64,000 nt of DNA from DATAYA01 sp963754235 (GTDB lineage: Bacteria; Pseudomonadota; Alphaproteobacteria; Acetobacterales; Acetobacteraceae), in assembly GCA_963754235.1 (NCBI GenBank), contig CAVWFK010000044.1:620001-684000 (forward strand). Reading direction: 5' to 3'. Below are positions 44,543-52,177 of this stretch, in pieces. Made by a program: the position numbers and the translations under genes. Each line of letters begins with the position of its first letter. The stretch's first letter is position 1. The notes under the pieces are model-generated. The model worked only from the letters and a program-made list of their open reading frames with translations. It made no database searches and was not told the DNA's origin.

Positions 44543-45486
44543 GACGCCTCCATCCCCGCCCGCGGGTCATCCTCGGCCGCCGCCGCGTGCTCGCGCAGGA
44601 ACGCGTCGAGCGCCGGATCGGGCGGCCCGAGCTTCACCCGCAAGGTCACGTAAAGGTCGCCCGCCGCCCGTTTCCCATGCGCCGCGACGCCACGTCCGCG
44701 CAGGCGCAAGCGGGCGCCGGTGTCGGAATGGGCGGGCACGGTCAGCATCACAGCTCCGCTCGGCGTCGGCACCGACACCTTCGCTCCCAGCACCGCCTCG
44801 CGCAGCGATACAGGCAGGTCGAGATGGATGTCGTTGGCCTCGCGGCGGAACAGCGGATGCGGGGCGATGCCGATCTCGATCAGTGCGTCGCCGGCGGGGG
44901 CGCCGCCCAGGCCGGCACCGCCCTGGCCGCGCAGGCGCAGCGTCTGCCCATCCTCGATGCCGGGAGGCACTCGAACATCGAGCGTGCGCCCGTCGGGCAG
45001 GGACAGCCGGCGCGTGGCCCCCAGCACGGCGTCCAGGAAGCCGACCTCCAGCAGATAGCGTTGGTCGGCGCCGCGCATCCGGATTTCCCTCTGCGCACCA
45101 CTCCCTGCTTGCCCGCCGCGGGCGAAAAGGTCGGCGAACAGATCGCCCAGCTCCTCCTCCGAGAACGTCCGCTCGGTGAACCCTGGCCCGGCGCCGGCGC
45201 GGTACTTGCCTCCCTGACCGCCCTCGGCGTGACCACGATAGAAATGCTGCTCGGGCCGCTCCTGGCCGGCGGCGTCGATCTCGCCGCGATCGAAGCGGGC
45301 GCGCTTCTCGGCGTCGGACAGGAGCTCGTTGGCCGCCGAGACCGCCTTGAACCGCTCCTCGGCCTGCTTGTCGCCGGGATTGAGGTCGGGATGGAGCTGC
45401 TTGGCGAGCTTCCGATACGCGAGACGGATTTGCTCCGGCGTCGCGTCGCGGGCCACGCCGAGCGTCTGGTAGGGGTCTGCGGCCAT
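44539..45486 (-). CDS. cbpA: DnaJ-like co-chaperone, CbpA family
   Basis: 315 residues from ATG 45486 (upstream ATG 45522 is less likely). J domain with QLHPDLNPGD, a Gly-rich linker (AGAGPGF...), and the two DnaJ C-terminal beta domains without the zinc-finger, as in CbpA. It stimulates DnaK. It is followed by cbpM in an overlapping arrangement. Confidence 0.92.
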   Translation of the reverse strand: MAADPYQTLGVARDATPEQIRLAYRKLAKQLHPDLNPGDKQAEERFKAVSAANELLSDAEKRARFDRGEIDAAGQERPEQHFYRGHAEGGQGGKYRAGAGPGFTERTFSEEELGDLFADLFARGGQAGSGAQREIRMRGADQRYLLEVGFLDAVLGATRRLSLPDGRTLDVRVPPGIEDGQTLRLRGQGGAGLGGAPAGDALIEIGIAPHPLFRREANDIHLDLPVSLREAVLGAKVSVPTPSGAVMLTVPAHSDTGARLRLRGRGVAAHGKRAAGDLYVTLRVKLGPPDPALDAFLREHAAAAEDDPRAGMEAS

Positions 45487-45518
45487 GGGCGCGGTATGTC
45501 GCGCGCCGGTGCCTGCGA

Positions 45519-45677
45519 TCAACCCTTGGGCGGCTCGTCCTTTGCCTGCTGCTCCTTGGGCAGGCGCTCGAGCCGTTCCTTGGCGGCCCGCTCCTCCGGG
45601 CTGAGCGGTGGCGGCGTCTCGGGTGCGACGCCAGGCGGCACGGCGTCGCCGGGATCGCGGTCGGCGGGCTTAGGCAT
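45519..45677 (-). CDS. Small hydrophilic protein, 52 residues
   Basis: Unbroken frame from ATG 45677 to TGA 45519: MPKPADRDPGDAVPPGV, then APETPPPLSPEERAAKERLE and RLPKEQQAKDEPPKG. Pro/Glu/Lys-rich, a central helix of about 20 residues, no membrane or signal segment. It fits neatly between the ABC exporter and cbpA on the same strand (33 bases before cbpA). Small proteins of this sort (LSPEERAAKERLERLPKE) occur in Alphaproteobacteria; function unknown. Confidence 0.65.
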   Translation of the reverse strand: MPKPADRDPGDAVPPGVAPETPPPLSPEERAAKERLERLPKEQQAKDEPPKG

Positions 45678-45728
45678 CGGCGGCGCTCCTGTTCTGACCT
45701 GTTCTGAGGTGACGGCACGGTGGCGACG

Positions 45729-47510
45729 CTACTTCGCCAGCGCCGGCGCCCCCGGTACCGCGATCCGCCCCGGTCCGTCCGGACCCCGCTCGAACACGAG
45801 GCGCCGATCGTGCATTGCGGCCACCTCCGGCTGATGGGTGATCGACACGATCGTCGTGCGGGGCAGCCGCCGACGCAGCATCGCATAGAGCTCCTGCTCC
45901 GCCTCCGGATCGAGGTTGGCGGTCGCCTCGTCGAGGAACAGCCAGTCGGGGGCCAGCAGCAGCGCACGCGCGATCGCCAGCCGCTGCTGCTCGCCGCCCG
46001 AGAGCGTCTGCGCCCACATCTCGGCACTGTCGATGCGCGCCAACAGGTCCGAAAGCCCGGCATCGGTCAGCGCCGCCGCCACCTGCGCGTCGTCGAAATC
46101 CGCCCCGCGCATCGGGTAGGTGACGGCGTGGCGCAGCGTGCCGAGCGGGATGTAGGGCCGTTGCGGCAGGAACAGGTAGGTGCCGGCCGGCCGCTCCACC
46201 CGCCCCTCGCCGAACGGCCAGATGCCGGCGATCGCACGGAACAGCGTCGACTTGCCGCTGCCCGACTTGCCGCTGATTGCGGTCGATTCGCCGGGATGCA
46301 GGGCGAGGCTGCCGCGCTCCAGCAGCAGCCGCCCGTCGGGCAGGGCAAGGTCGAGGTCGCGCAGGCGCAGCTCCGTCCCGGCCGCGACGGCCCCCTGCGC
46401 GCCGTGCCCGGTCAGCGCCCTGGCGGCGACGATCGCGCGATGGAAGGTCGCGAGACGTTCGACGACCGCGCGCCACGCGGCCAGTGCCGCGTAGTTGTTG
46501 ACGATCCACGACATTGATCCCTGCACCTGGCCGAACGCATCGACGATGCGCATCAGGCCGCCGAGCTGCATCGCGCCGGCGAAGTAGCGGGGCGCGGCGA
46601 TGATGATGGGGAAAATGACCGCCACCTGCGAATAGCCGGCGATCAGCGCATTGAGCTTCTTGGTCCGCCACATGATCCCCCACCAGTTCTGGATCACGTT
46701 GACGAATCGGTTGCCCAGCTCCTGCTTCTCCTCCGTCTCGCCGCCGTAGAGGGCCACGCCCTCCACATTCTCGCGCAGACGCACCAGCGCGAAGCGGAAA
46801 TCCGCCTCGAAGCGCTGCTGGCGGAAGTTGAGCATCGCGAGCGGCCGCCCGACCAGATGAGTAAGCCAGGTGCCGACCACGGAATAGACCAGCGCCACCC
46901 ACAGCATATAGCCGGGAATGCGCACGCCGAGCAGCGTGATCGGGCCCGACAGCGTCCACAGGATGCCGAGGAAGCTGATCATGGTGACGACGTTGGAGAG
47001 CAGGTCGAGGCCGAGCGAGAGCGTCTCCATCACGAAGCTGCGGATGTCTTCGGAGATGCGCTGGTCGGGGTTGTCGGTGCCGGTGCCGTCGGTGCGTGCG
47101 GTCAGGCTGATGCGGTAATAGACCCGGTCGTCGAGCCACTCATCGACGAAGCGGTGCGTCATCCAGCGCCGCCAGCGGATCTGCAGCCACTGGTTCAGAT
47201 AGACGCGATAGACGGCGACGACGATATAGAGCGCCACGATCTCGCAGAAGCCCGGCAGGATGCCGAAAAAGCCGTTGGGATCGCGGCGATACCACAGCAG
47301 CAGTGCTACGAAAGCCTCCCAGTCCTTGTGCTGCAGCGCGTCGTAGAAGGCGCCGTTCCAGAAATTGAGCACCACGGTCATGCCAACCATGAGCAGGTTG
47401 AGCGCGATGATGACGGCGAGCAGCCCGCGTGCCGACCACCGCTCCTCGGAGCGGAAATACGGGCGGGAGAGCAGCCAGGCGTCACGCAGGAAGGGGCCGA
47501 GGCCGCGCAT
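45729..47510 (-). CDS. ABC exporter/permease-ATPase fusion, SbmA/BacA-YddA-like
   Basis: 593 residues. The N-terminal transmembrane domain is of the ABC_membrane_2 type (VVLNFWNGAFYDALQHKDW; TDNPDQRISEDIRSFV), as in YddA and the ATP-driven relatives of SbmA/BacA. The ATPase domain has Walker A SGKSGSGKS, signature LSGGEQQRLAIARAL, Walker B LFLDEAT and H-loop SITHQ, all canonical. Related proteins import vitamin B12 or peptides, or export small molecules; direction and substrate are open. It abuts the DUF1499 lipoprotein gene, with the two reading as an operon. Confidence 0.9.
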   Translation of the reverse strand: MRGLGPFLRDAWLLSRPYFRSEERWSARGLLAVIIALNLLMVGMTVVLNFWNGAFYDALQHKDWEAFVALLLWYRRDPNGFFGILPGFCEIVALYIVVAVYRVYLNQWLQIRWRRWMTHRFVDEWLDDRVYYRISLTARTDGTGTDNPDQRISEDIRSFVMETLSLGLDLLSNVVTMISFLGILWTLSGPITLLGVRIPGYMLWVALVYSVVGTWLTHLVGRPLAMLNFRQQRFEADFRFALVRLRENVEGVALYGGETEEKQELGNRFVNVIQNWWGIMWRTKKLNALIAGYSQVAVIFPIIIAAPRYFAGAMQLGGLMRIVDAFGQVQGSMSWIVNNYAALAAWRAVVERLATFHRAIVAARALTGHGAQGAVAAGTELRLRDLDLALPDGRLLLERGSLALHPGESTAISGKSGSGKSTLFRAIAGIWPFGEGRVERPAGTYLFLPQRPYIPLGTLRHAVTYPMRGADFDDAQVAAALTDAGLSDLLARIDSAEMWAQTLSGGEQQRLAIARALLLAPDWLFLDEATANLDPEAEQELYAMLRRRLPRTTIVSITHQPEVAAMHDRRLVFERGPDGPGRIAVPGAPALAK

Positions 47511-48026
47511 TCAGGAGGCTCTCCTTGCCAGGGCGGCATCAAGCGCCGTCAGCCACGCCGCCACGCGCCTGCGGTTCACCCCGAAATCGGAGCGGCCATA
47601 GACGCTGCGCGACCACAGGATCAGGTGGGCTTGCGCGGCACCGTCCGGGAGCACCTGGATCGTGACGAGGTCGGGGAAGTTCAGCACCGCGCTGCGGGCG
47701 ACATAGTCCGCCTGCATCCTAGCCGGAAACGCCGCCTGCTGCCAGGTGCGCGGCTGGCTCGCCGCGATTTGTTGCGCGGCCGCGAACAGGGCAGCGGCAG
47801 GCAGGGCGTAGTCCGGCGTTACCAGATCGGGTTTCGGCGAGAAGCCGGCCGGGGCGGCGAGTGCCGTATTGGGGGTGCCCGGCCGCCGCAGATGCGCGAA
47901 GTCGATCGGTGCGGGGGCGGGCAGCCCGGCCGCGCCCGCATGGCCGCAGGCCGGCAGGACCAGGCCAAGCAGCATGGCGAGCAGGGTCATGGCGGCGACG
48001 CTGCCCCGGCGCGGGCGGGCGGGCAA
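47511..48026 (-). CDS. DUF1499 domain lipoprotein
   Basis: 171 residues. An N-terminal hydrophobic stretch ends in LPAC, a lipobox, so the protein should be lipid-anchored from Cys27. DUF1499 signature segments: LNFPDLVTIQVLPDGAAQAHLILWSRSVYGRSDFGVNRRRV. The start could also be ATG 47990 (MTLLAM). The stop is directly followed by the ATG of the ABC exporter at 47510. Family function unknown. Confidence 0.8.
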   Translation of the reverse strand: MPARPRRGSVAAMTLLAMLLGLVLPACGHAGAAGLPAPAPIDFAHLRRPGTPNTALAAPAGFSPKPDLVTPDYALPAAALFAAAQQIAASQPRTWQQAAFPARMQADYVARSAVLNFPDLVTIQVLPDGAAQAHLILWSRSVYGRSDFGVNRRRVAAWLTALDAALARRAS

Positions 48027-48135
48027 GCCTCGGCGCGGCTTAACCTTTGGTCATGGACGCAGTGCCCGCACCCGGACCGAATGGACACGCCCGTGACGCT
48101 GCGAGAAGGTTCTGCCCGAAACCCGGAGAGACGCG

Positions 48136-49743
48136 ATGCACGGCAAACGGCCCACGGTCTCATCGCTGCACGGCATGGTTGCGGCGGCCCATCCGCTGGC
48201 CGCGCAGGCCGGGGCGCGGTTGCTCGCCGATGGCGGGAATGCGTTCGATGCGGCCGCCGCGACCGCCGCGGCGCTGAACGTCGTGGAGCCCTACATGTCG
48301 GGCCTCGCCGGCATGGGCATGGCGACCTGCTACGTCGCCGCCGAGCGCCGCGTCTGCACGCTCGATTACGTAACCCGCGTGCCATCGCGGTTCAGCACCG
48401 AGCGCTTCCGCACGCGCGCAGACTTGGCGCGCGGCCCGCTCGCCATCGGCACGCCGGGCAATCTCGCCGGCTGGTGCGAGCTGGTGCGCGCGCATGGGCA
48501 AAAGCCGCTCGCCGACGTGCTCGCCCCGGCGATCCGGCTCGCCTCTGACGGCTTCCCGCTGGTCGAGTTCAACGTGGACGCGATCAACGAGGTCGCCGTC
48601 GAGCTGCGCGCGCACGCCGCCTTCTGCGAGGACTGGGCACGCAACTACACCGGCGGGGGCGGGCAGATGCGCCACGGCGCGATCCTGCGCCAGCCCGATC
48701 TTGCGCGTACCTTCGAGGGCATCGCGGCCGTTGGGCCCGGATACCTGCACGGCGGGGTGCTCGGCGAACGGATCGTGTCGCACGTGCAGAAGCTCGGCGG
48801 CGTGCTCACGCTCGACGATCTGAAATCCGTGCGGCCGATCTGGCGCGAGCCGCTTGCCGGCCCCTATCGCGACCTCTCAGTGAATACCCTGCCGCCGCCC
48901 TGCCATGGATTCCAGCACTTGCTGACGCTCGCGATCCTGGAAGGGTTCGATTTCACAGGCATGGAACGCAACGGCGTCGAGCATCTCGACACGGTGTACC
49001 GCGCGATCCGCCTCGCGGCCGGGGAGCGCATCGCAAACGACAACCCCTCGCCCGAGCGCCTCGCGCGCGTGCTCTCGCCGGGCAATCTTGAGAGGCTGCG
49101 CCGCCGCGTCCGCGACGGCCGGCCGATCGACGGGCCGACGGAGCAGTGGATGGAGACGCGCGAGGCGGCGGCGGTCGGCATGGAGCACACCACCTCCTTC
49201 TCGGTTGCCGACCGCGAGGGCAACGTGGTCTGCATCACCCACAGCCTTGGCGCGAAATTCGGCTGCGGCGTCGTGGTTCCGGGGACCGGAATCTGCCTCA
49301 ACAATTTCCTCTATTGGGGAGAGATCGATCCGCGCGGCACCAATCACATGAAGGGCGGCGGTCCGCTGGCGATCCCGATGGCGCCGACCATCAGCCTGTG
49401 TCGCGGCAAGCCGGCGCTGGCGCTTGGCACCCCCGGCAGCTACGGCATTTGCCAGACGCAGCCGCAGGCGATGGTGCAGCACCTCGATTTCGGCCTCTCT
49501 CTGCAAGATGCGATCGAGGCGCCGCGAGCGCGGCTGCTGGACGGGCGGGTCGTGAAGGTGGAGGGCCGAGTGCCCGCAGCGACGATCGCAGCACTCCGCG
49601 CCCGCGGGCACGATATCGAGGCGGTCGAGAACTGGACCATGCTGGTCGGCGGGATGCAGGCGGTCTCGATCGATGTCGAGACCGGCGCGATGACGGGTGC
49701 CGCCGATCCGCGTCGCGACGGTTACGTCGCGACCGTGTGCTGA
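48136..49743 (+). CDS. Gamma-glutamyltransferase family protein
   Basis: 535 residues. N-terminal large-subunit pattern (AAAHPLAAQAGARLLADGGNAFDAAAATAAALNVVEP) and the autocleavage site EHTTSFSVAD, whose second Thr becomes the nucleophile of the small subunit. PLAIPMAPTISL and GTPGSYGI complete the active site. No signal peptide, so cytoplasmic, unlike periplasmic Ggt. It may act on glutathione conjugates or as a cephalosporin-acylase-like amidase. The 3' end is convergent with rpsU. Confidence 0.9.
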   Translation: MHGKRPTVSSLHGMVAAAHPLAAQAGARLLADGGNAFDAAAATAAALNVVEPYMSGLAGMGMATCYVAAERRVCTLDYVTRVPSRFSTERFRTRADLARGPLAIGTPGNLAGWCELVRAHGQKPLADVLAPAIRLASDGFPLVEFNVDAINEVAVELRAHAAFCEDWARNYTGGGGQMRHGAILRQPDLARTFEGIAAVGPGYLHGGVLGERIVSHVQKLGGVLTLDDLKSVRPIWREPLAGPYRDLSVNTLPPPCHGFQHLLTLAILEGFDFTGMERNGVEHLDTVYRAIRLAAGERIANDNPSPERLARVLSPGNLERLRRRVRDGRPIDGPTEQWMETREAAAVGMEHTTSFSVADREGNVVCITHSLGAKFGCGVVVPGTGICLNNFLYWGEIDPRGTNHMKGGGPLAIPMAPTISLCRGKPALALGTPGSYGICQTQPQAMVQHLDFGLSLQDAIEAPRARLLDGRVVKVEGRVPAATIAALRARGHDIEAVENWTMLVGGMQAVSIDVETGAMTGAADPRRDGYVATVC

Positions 49744-49744
49744 C

Positions 49745-49948
49745 TCGAAATCCCTCGCGCTCCAGCCGCTTGCGCTCGAGCTTGCGGGCACGGCGGACCG
49801 CTTCGGCCGCCTCGCGGGCGCGGCGCTCGGAGGGTTTCTCGTAATGGCGGCGCAGTTTCATCTCGCGGAACACGCCCTCCCGCTGCATCTTCTTCTTGAG
49901 CGCCTTGAGGGCCTGATCAACATTGTTGTCACGGACGAGAACCTGCAC
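49745..49948 (-). CDS. rpsU: 30S ribosomal protein S21, expected stop codon missing
   Basis: Begins at GTG 49948 (VQVLVRDNNVDQALKALKKK), with GAGGAGAAGG as ribosome site. The frame matches S21 through KLERKRLEREGF, 67 residues, the usual alphaproteobacterial length. The next codon at 49745-49747 is CGA where TGA would be expected, and the frame then stays open to 49391, antisense to the 3' end of the gamma-glutamyltransferase gene. Given coordinates cover the conserved protein. Either a base error, a stop-loss extension of about 119 Arg-rich residues, or a natural tail. Confidence 0.88.
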
Positions 49949-50015
49949 TTGGCCGCCTTCTCCTCTTTGCTGGTCGTGTGCCTCCGGCCGATCCGGGGCG
50001 TTCCGGGAGGCGGGC

Positions 50016-50043
50016 GCTATAGCACGGGCCGGCGCCTCGCCAA
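50016..50043 (-). promoter_or_regulatory. Probable rpsU promoter
   Basis: Minus-strand TTGGCG (complement of 50038-50043), a 16-base spacer and TATAGC (complement of 50016-50021), about 68 bases before the rpsU start. Confidence 0.45.
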
Positions 50044-50073
50044 AGCGTTTCGCCACCCCATGTCGGAGATCAC

Positions 50074-50613
50074 ATGGCCATTCTCAAGATCGCCCGCCTG
50101 GGCCACCCCGTGCTGCTCCAGCGCGCCGAGCCGGTCGCTGATCCCGGCGCACCCGCAATCCGGCGCCTGGTCGCCGACATGATGGAGACGATGGAGGATG
50201 CGCTCGGCGCCGGGCTCGCGGCGCCGCAGGTGCATGTGCCCTTGCGGCTGTTCGTCTTCCGCGTCCGCCCCGAGCGCAGCACAGGCGCGCCCGACGACCG
50301 AGCCGTGGGCAACACAATCGTCATCAATCCTGCGGTCGAGCCGGTGGGCGAGGCCCGCGAGCTGCGCTGGGAGGGGTGCCTCTCGATCCCCGGCCTGCGC
50401 GGCGCGGTGCCGCGCTTTCGCCGCATCCGCTACCGCGGCGTCGATTGCGACGGCGCCCCGGTCGCGGCAGAGGTCGAGGGTTTTCATGCGGGTGTCGTCC
50501 AGCACGAATACGACCACCTCGACGGGGTGCTCTATCCCATGCGGATGACCGATTTCTCCCGCTTCGGGTTTACCGAGGAGCTGATGCGCTACCCGCCGGA
50601 GGAACCGCGGTGA
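50074..50613 (+). CDS. def: Peptide deformylase
   Basis: 179 residues. The three deformylase motifs are intact: GAGLAAPQV (45-53), EGCLSIPG (100-107, metal ligand C102) and QHEYDHLDG (143-151, metal ligands H144 and H148, catalytic E145). Removes the formyl group from nascent N-termini. It is divergent from rpsU, and its stop overlaps the GTG of the COQ9-family gene. Confidence 0.96.
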   Translation: MAILKIARLGHPVLLQRAEPVADPGAPAIRRLVADMMETMEDALGAGLAAPQVHVPLRLFVFRVRPERSTGAPDDRAVGNTIVINPAVEPVGEARELRWEGCLSIPGLRGAVPRFRRIRYRGVDCDGAPVAAEVEGFHAGVVQHEYDHLDGVLYPMRMTDFSRFGFTEELMRYPPEEPR

Positions 50614-51206
50614 GGCCGCCCGAGCGCAGCGCCGAGCGCGACGCCGCGATCGACGCGCTGCTGCCGAACGTGGCGTTCGACGGCTGGACCGTGGCCGCGC
50701 TGCGCCGGGCCAGCGGCCCCGACGCCGACCTGCTGTTCCCCGGCGGTGCCCCCGCCATGATCGAAGCCGCCTGCGACCTCGCGGACCGGCGGATGGAGGC
50801 AGCCTCCGTTGGTATCGCCGGGCGGCTGCCGGAGCGGGTGCGCGGGGTGATCGCGCTGCGCCTGGCGCAGGACCGCCCGCACAAGGAGGCGGTGCGGCGG
50901 GCGATGGCGATCCTGGCCCTGCCGCGCCACGCACGGCTCGCCGCCTGCTGCACGGCGCGCACCGTCGATGCGATCTGGCACGCGGCGGGCGACCGATCGG
51001 CTGATTTCTCCTGGTACACGAAGCGGGCGATCCTGGCCGGGGTCTATACCTCGACGCGACTCTACTGGCTGCGGGATGCAAGCGAGGCGGACGAGGCGAC
51101 GCTGGCCTTTCTCGACCGCCGGCTCGCGGGGGTGGCGCGGATCGGCCGGGCCCGCCGCCGCCTCAATGAGACATTGTGTTGGTTCAGGCGACCGCGCGCC
51201 GCCTGA
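50610..51206 (+). CDS. COQ9 family protein
   Basis: 198 residues from GTG 50610, coupled to def by a GTGA overlap. The helical COQ9/TetR-like fold is recognisable (ALLPNVAFDGWTVAALRRA; LPERVRGVIALRLAQ; SADFSWYTKRAILAGVYTSTRLYWLRDAS). COQ9 binds lipids and assists ubiquinone-ring modification; in Alphaproteobacteria the gene often lies next to rpsU, as here. Ends overlapping the convergent cinA by 23 bases. Confidence 0.88.
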   Translation: MRPPERSAERDAAIDALLPNVAFDGWTVAALRRASGPDADLLFPGGAPAMIEAACDLADRRMEAASVGIAGRLPERVRGVIALRLAQDRPHKEAVRRAMAILALPRHARLAACCTARTVDAIWHAAGDRSADFSWYTKRAILAGVYTSTRLYWLRDASEADEATLAFLDRRLAGVARIGRARRRLNETLCWFRRPRAA

Positions 51207-51675
51207 GCATCGCGAGCGCGTGCGCAACGGTCGCACGGCGGACTTCAGTGCGGTCGCCGGGGAAGATGCGGTGGTCGGTCAAGGTGCGGCCGCCGCGGGC
51301 GGCGAGGCCGAACCAGACGAGACCAACCGGCTTGGTGGGCGACCCACCTTCCGGCCCGGCGATCCCGGTGACCGCGATCGCGAATGACGCCGCGGAGTAC
51401 GCGATGGCACCCTCCGCCATCGCCTCGGCGACCGCGTGGCTGACCGCGCCGTGGGTCGCGATCATCGCCTCCGGCACGCCGAGCATCTCGCGCTTCGCCG
51501 CATTGGAATAGGTGACGAAGCCTCGGTCGAGCACGTCGGACGAGCCGGGGATGGCAGTCAGGGCCGCCGCGATCAGCCCGCCGGTGCAGCTCTCGGCGGT
51601 GGCGAGCAGCCAGCGGCGGCGGCGCAGCTCGTCGAGCAGGGCGGCGGCGAGGTCGAAGGTGGCGTCGTCGATCAT
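51184..51675 (-). CDS. CinA C-terminal domain protein (nicotinamide-nucleotide amidase, PncC-like)
   Basis: 163 residues from ATG 51675 (CCGGAGA upstream); an ATG at 51723 would add 16 unlikely residues. Signature AESCTGGLIAAALTAIPGSS and AVTGIAGPEGGSPTKPVGLVW identify the NMN amidohydrolase domain. It converts NMN to nicotinate mononucleotide in pyridine-nucleotide recycling. Stand-alone domain, no N-terminal pyrophosphatase part. Confidence 0.93.
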   Translation of the reverse strand: MIDDATFDLAAALLDELRRRRWLLATAESCTGGLIAAALTAIPGSSDVLDRGFVTYSNAAKREMLGVPEAMIATHGAVSHAVAEAMAEGAIAYSAASFAIAVTGIAGPEGGSPTKPVGLVWFGLAARGGRTLTDHRIFPGDRTEVRRATVAHALAMLRRRAVA

Positions 51676-51715
51676 GGTGTCTCCGGTGCGTGGATTTATT
51701 GAGGCACCAAAACCG

Positions 51716-52177
51716 TCAGTCAAATACCCGCGGAAAGCCGCGCCGCATCGCCCAGAGCGCGAACGCGGTCAGCCCGCCCGCGATCAGGTCGTCGCCCATC
51801 ACCGCGGCCGGCCCCACCTGCCGGTCGGCCCAGCCGATCGGGCCCGGCTTGGCCACGTCGAGAAAGCGGAACAGCGCGAACGCCGCCGCCAGCCCTGCCA
51901 GCCTCGGCCGGGCGAGGCCCGTCAGCGCGAGCCATTGCCCCGCCACCTCGTCGATCACCACCCAGCCGGCATCCGCGCCGCCGCTCGCCCGGCGCACGGC
52001 CCACATGCCAGCGGCGCTCGCCGCCGCCACCGCCGCCGGCAGCACCGAGGGTGCCAGCCGCATCAGCCCCGCACCGGCGATCACCGCGAGCAGCGATGCC
52101 GCGGTGCCGGGTGCGCGGGGCACGTATCCTGCGCCGAAACCGCTCGCGAGCAGGGTGGCCGGGCTCAGTCGTGCCAA
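51716..52177 (-). CDS. pgpA: Phosphatidylglycerophosphatase A
   Basis: 153 residues. Motifs GFGAGYVPRAPGTAASLLA, VIDEVAGQWLAL and FRFLDVAKPGPIGWADR are those of PgpA, with several hydrophobic helices. Dephosphorylates phosphatidylglycerol phosphate at the inner membrane. The start overlaps the end of the lytic transglycosylase gene by 13 bases. Confidence 0.93.
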   Translation of the reverse strand: MARLSPATLLASGFGAGYVPRAPGTAASLLAVIAGAGLMRLAPSVLPAAVAAASAAGMWAVRRASGGADAGWVVIDEVAGQWLALTGLARPRLAGLAAAFALFRFLDVAKPGPIGWADRQVGPAAVMGDDLIAGGLTAFALWAMRRGFPRVFD

